From Myxococcota bacterium (lineage in GTDB: Bacteria > Myxococcota > XYA12-FULL-58-9 > JALHOP01), in contig JALHOP010000006.1 of NCBI GenBank assembly GCA_022842935.1, positions 186,001-250,000 on the forward strand: a stretch of 64,000 nt of DNA, in the 5' to 3' direction. This document shows positions 61,139 through 64,000 of this stretch, in pieces. The notes beneath the pieces were generated by a model that was not told the DNA's origin, ran no database searches, and saw only the letters and a program-made list of their open reading frames with translations. Position 1 is the stretch's first letter. Each line of letters starts with the position of its first letter. The position numbers and the translations under genes are program-made.

Positions 61139-62922
61139 GCGGGCTCCTTGACGAGCTGCGCCGGCAGGTCGCGCTGCGGGATGGCTACGCTTACCAACAC
61201 AGGACCGTTAGCACTACGAGCTTTGTCGAGGGCGCCCTTCAGCTCAGCGATGCTCGCGACCGCCTCCGACTGTTTGAACCCCAAGGCTCGCGCCAGGTCG
61301 GGATAGCTCCAGCGGTTTAGTCCCACATACGAAAGATGACCGCCCCCCCCGCCGAAGAACTTCGGTTCGAGCAAGAACTGCTCGATGCCATAGATGCCAT
61401 TGTCGAGCACCACCACGATGCTCTTGAGCCCCGAACGCGCCATTGTCGACAAGGCCTGCGCGGTCATCTGGAATCCGCCGTCGCCGCAGATCACCAGGGG
61501 GCGCTTGCCACTCGCCAGCGCTACGCCCACCGCGGCGCCGACCGAGAAGCCGATGGCTTGCCAAACACTATTGCAGACGAAGGTTCCTTGGGGCGGGATG
61601 TTCAGGTCCGCCGCGGGGTACATGGAGAGGCTCGTGTCGGTGAGCACCGCGAACGAGTCATCGAGAAAGTCGCTGATGGTGCCGAGCACGGCATCGTAGG
61701 TCGCTCCATTCGACTCGCGCTTTGGGACTGACTTGCGGCGCGCTGTGTAGTCACGACCCGATAACGGATTCCGCGCGGCGTGCTCCGGTCGCGCGGTATA
61801 CGACTGGTCGTTCAGGGCATCGATCAGGGCGCCCAAGAAGGCCGGAGTCGACTCGCCACCCATGCGAAGCATGCCCCCACTCGCCGACACCAGAGCTTTC
61901 GCAGACCTGGTGGCGAGCTCGCGGTACTGCCGACCAAAGACGCAGCCCAAGGCGAGTACCGCGTCAGACTGATCGACGAGCTCCCTGACCGCCGGGACGG
62001 AATTGGCGCCGATGTATACTCCAGCGAAACCCGCGGTCGACTCCGGGATGACCGCTTTGGCGAGCATCGTCGTCGTGTATGGGATGCCTAGCTTTCTCAC
62101 GAGCGCGATAGCCTGTTTCGTGAGTCCGTAGCGTTGGATTTCGATACCGAGAAGCAAGAGAGGCCGTTTGGCGCTGCCTATGCGCTCGATGACTCGCGTA
62201 GCCACCGCGCCCTCGTGACCCGACGGCTGCGGAGCCACCGCAAGCGCTCCACCGCTCGAATTCACATCGGCGTCCCACATATCCTTCGGGATTTCGATGT
62301 AGACTGGGCGTCGCTCGCGGAGCGCAGTGGCCAGGGCCTCGTCAACGACACGCGGCACCCTCTCTCGCGATTCCGCGCGCTCCGCGTATGCTGTGACCTC
62401 GCGAAACATCGTGAGGTCCGAGCGCTCGCGTCCAGTCGAGTGCGAAAAGAGCGTCTGATGTTCGTTCTGTAGCTTCAAGTCGAGCCGCGTTGGCCCCCCA
62501 TTTACGATGACGATGGGGCTGCGCTCCGCGTACGCTCCAGCGACCACGCCAATGAGACTCATCGTGCCGACCCCGTAGGTCACCGAAAGAGCGCTGAGCC
62601 CGCGAATGCGCGCGAAGCCGTCAGCGGCGTATCCGGCTTCGAGGTCGCTGCTCGCAACGACCACCGACATGCCGTTCGTGCTTGCGGCGGCAGCGAACAG
62701 AGGGTCGCACGTGGCGCCAGGGACACCAAACAAGATGTCGGCCCCGTGTTGAGTCAGCCGATTTGCGACATAGCGTGCGGCTGATGCCGTGCCCTTCGTG
62801 GAGGCAGCTGTCTCGGCTAGGGCAACCCTCGTCTCGAGTGTCGCTTGAGCGGACAGGACAGCCGAGGCCGATGCTTGAAGGAACGCTCGGCGGGAGAAGA
62901 ACGCGTTGTCGTGGAAGGGCAT
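61135..62922 (-). CDS. ThDP-dependent 2-oxoacid decarboxylase-like enzyme with Tat-type leader
   Basis: About 595 residues from the ATG at 62922. The leader FFSRRAFLQASASAVLSAQ is Tat-like, unusual for this family. The N-terminal domain follows the pyruvate/indolepyruvate decarboxylase pattern (GYAADGFARIRG, GVGTMS, GAYAERSPIVIVNG), but the position of the conserved catalytic Glu (NELN in decarboxylases) reads SDLE, that is Asp. The usual HH pair reads HS (FSHSTG). The ThDP/Mg motif is GDGGFQMTAQAL near residue 455 with LDNGIYGIEQF. Downstream it overlaps the DAO-like gene, whose oxo-acid product it could use. The reaction is inferred. Confidence 0.8.
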   Translation of the reverse strand: MPFHDNAFFSRRAFLQASASAVLSAQATLETRVALAETAASTKGTASAARYVANRLTQHGADILFGVPGATCDPLFAAAASTNGMSVVVASSDLEAGYAADGFARIRGLSALSVTYGVGTMSLIGVVAGAYAERSPIVIVNGGPTRLDLKLQNEHQTLFSHSTGRERSDLTMFREVTAYAERAESRERVPRVVDEALATALRERRPVYIEIPKDMWDADVNSSGGALAVAPQPSGHEGAVATRVIERIGSAKRPLLLLGIEIQRYGLTKQAIALVRKLGIPYTTTMLAKAVIPESTAGFAGVYIGANSVPAVRELVDQSDAVLALGCVFGRQYRELATRSAKALVSASGGMLRMGGESTPAFLGALIDALNDQSYTARPEHAARNPLSGRDYTARRKSVPKRESNGATYDAVLGTISDFLDDSFAVLTDTSLSMYPAADLNIPPQGTFVCNSVWQAIGFSVGAAVGVALASGKRPLVICGDGGFQMTAQALSTMARSGLKSIVVVLDNGIYGIEQFLLEPKFFGGGGGHLSYVGLNRWSYPDLARALGFKQSEAVASIAELKGALDKARSANGPVLVSVAIPQRDLPAQLVKEPA

Positions 62923-62950
62923 GCGGATGCATGGTACTCGATTGTCGCGT

Positions 62951-63787
62951 CTAACGCCGAAATCGGGGCCGAGGGACCGAAGACGCGGACGATGGGACCC
63001 GCTTCGAGCGAAACAGATGGCTCTTGCGGCCAAAGGGCCAGAGCAGCAGGCCAACGTAGCTGGTGGCCGCTGGCTGATCGATGCCGAGCTCGCGCGGAGG
63101 CTCCGGTGGGCACGCGTGCGTACCGAACAACATGTCGGTCCATGGCGCGAGATTGCCGTAGTTCGGTGCTTTGCGATCCTTGGCGTGGTGCCAATGGTGA
63201 AGCTCCGGCGCGCCGAATAGGTGCTTTAGCGGACCCGTCGGCAGACGGGTGTTGCTGTGGATCAAGATTGCCCACATCCCGCGGAACGTGACGAGCCAGA
63301 ATATCGAGCTCATCCCGAACCCGAGCAACATGGCAGGCAGGTTGACCGCTAGCTGCGTGTAGATGCCGTCGAGCGGATGCTCGCGATGCGCGGCGAGCCA
63401 ATCGAGGTGCTCAGAGGTGTGATGAACGGCGTGGAAGCGCCAGAGGACGTCGAAATGGTGCTGCGCGCGATGGGCCCAGTACGCGCAGAGATCCCCCAGG
63501 CCAATCACCAGCGCGACCTGCACGATGGCCGGAGAGCGTGCGAACCAATCGGGCGACGGGACGCCGATGAGCGAACGGACTTGCGCCAACACGTAGGCCG
63601 CGGCGAATCCGAAGACCCAGTACTGTCCGAAGAAGAAGGCGAGGTCGGTCGACCAGCGAGGTCGGAACGTACCTTGCTCTCGCAAGCGCCAGACGCGCTC
63701 GATGGGGATGTACGCGAAAGCGAAGAGCAATAGAACGATGAAGCTCTGGACGAAAGCGAACCACCACTGGCCTTCGAGGCCGAGCAT
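62951..63787 (-). CDS. Fatty acid hydroxylase / sterol desaturase-family membrane protein
   Basis: About 278 residues from the ATG at 63787; the longer in-frame extension overlaps the preceding gene and is not used. Hydrophobic segments (FVQSFIVLLLFAFAYIPIE and others) surround the di-iron histidine motifs HRAQHH, HAVHH and HHWHH, with a further His in EHPLDG. Such enzymes hydroxylate or desaturate lipid chains or carotenoids. It lies 28 bp upstream of the ThDP gene on the same strand and may be the first gene of that run. Confidence 0.87.
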   Translation of the reverse strand: MLGLEGQWWFAFVQSFIVLLLFAFAYIPIERVWRLREQGTFRPRWSTDLAFFFGQYWVFGFAAAYVLAQVRSLIGVPSPDWFARSPAIVQVALVIGLGDLCAYWAHRAQHHFDVLWRFHAVHHTSEHLDWLAAHREHPLDGIYTQLAVNLPAMLLGFGMSSIFWLVTFRGMWAILIHSNTRLPTGPLKHLFGAPELHHWHHAKDRKAPNYGNLAPWTDMLFGTHACPPEPPRELGIDQPAATSYVGLLLWPFGRKSHLFRSKRVPSSASSVPRPRFRR

Positions 63788-63828
63788 CTCGGTCAGACGC
63801 AGCGTGCTGGCACCAAGCTCCAAGCGAC

Positions 63829-64000
63829 TCAGGCTTTCACGACAACGAACGACAGAACCACCCTGCCGTTGCTGCGAGCGGCCTTTTGCGTGGCGCTGGG
63901 CTTGGCCGGCGGCTTCCAGTCCGCGAGCCGACGCGTCAGACACTCGGTCAGCGCCGGTGGACCGTCAGTCTCGAGGTTCGACGCTCTCGACCCTGACACG
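63829..64000 (-). CDS. Partial gene, C-terminus of an AgmX/PglI-like protein
   Basis: Fifty-six codons are open from the window edge to a TGA at 63829. The segment PALTECLTRRLADWKPPAK followed by GRVVLSFVVV resembles the C-terminal domain of AgmX/PglI and other TonB-box-like myxobacterial proteins, in which a CxxxRL-W-P block precedes a V-S-phi strand. The rest lies outside the window. It ends 41 bp before the fatty-acid-hydroxylase-family start. Confidence 0.45.
   Translation of the reverse strand, partial: VSGSRASNLETDGPPALTECLTRRLADWKPPAKPSATQKAARSNGRVVLSFVVVKA

Overview
The window comes from a GC-rich Gram-negative chromosome, most likely a Myxococcota (former deltaproteobacterial) species. 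This rests on strong GC bias, many lipobox-bearing secreted proteins of unknown function, Gly/Pro/Asp-rich linkers, a sigma54-type promoter in front of a REC-EAL gene, outer-membrane barrel proteins and an AgmX/PglI-like fragment at the right edge. It is an inference from style and gene content; no rRNA or other phylogenetic marker is present. No tRNA, rRNA, CRISPR array, insertion sequence or prophage was seen.

Layout. 1-10 kb: an OlsF-like lipid acyltransferase (cut by the window edge), a HAD phosphatase, a DsbD-type disulfide reductase, a LOG-family hydrolase, a coiled-coil membrane protein, an oxidoreductase/dipeptidase/TetR run and an mlaC-type lipid carrier. 10-17.7 kb: an intergenic region with a cluster of GCGGACA half-sites, an overlapping glycosyltransferase/pterin-synthase pair, cytidine deaminase, a CAP-domain lipoprotein, a soluble lytic transglycosylase and a PlsC-type acyltransferase. 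17.8-26.1 kb: a divergent LysR/YceI pair, a tandem-receiver regulator, class II DAHP synthase overlapping an M20 peptidase, a REC-EAL regulator and a long-chain acyl-CoA dehydrogenase.

26.2-36.8 kb is one long minus-strand kdp operon: two unannotated single-span micro-ORFs, kdpF, kdpA, kdpB, kdpC, an outer-membrane barrel gene, kdpD, kdpE and a second, closely related barrel gene. Genes overlap or abut throughout, and phased direct repeats lie just upstream. The layout suggests a potassium uptake unit that supplies its own outer-membrane pores.

36.9-50.8 kb: apt, two small related lipoproteins, a fused isobutyryl-CoA mutase (IcmF), a lipoprotein esterase, small hypothetical genes, proB-proA-sthA, a dihydrouridine synthase, and a DUF2277 gene overlapping a split YeeE/YedE transporter.

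51.0-56.2 kb holds three tandem paralogous lipoproteins. Each has a shared N-terminal domain followed by about ten repeats of roughly 30 residues that combine a calcium-loop-like motif (DxNxDGxxD) with a YD/RHS-like motif (YDxxG). 57.0-63.8 kb holds a minus-strand accessory cluster: fatty-acid-hydroxylase-family protein, a 2-oxoacid-decarboxylase-like ThDP enzyme with a Tat-type leader, a Tat-leader D-amino-acid-oxidase relative with permuted motif order, a Rieske oxygenase, an APC permease and a MAPEG protein. Its make-up suggests exported amino-acid oxidation and decarboxylation. These last two regions, the kdp operon additions and the GT4/pterin pair are the parts that look least described.
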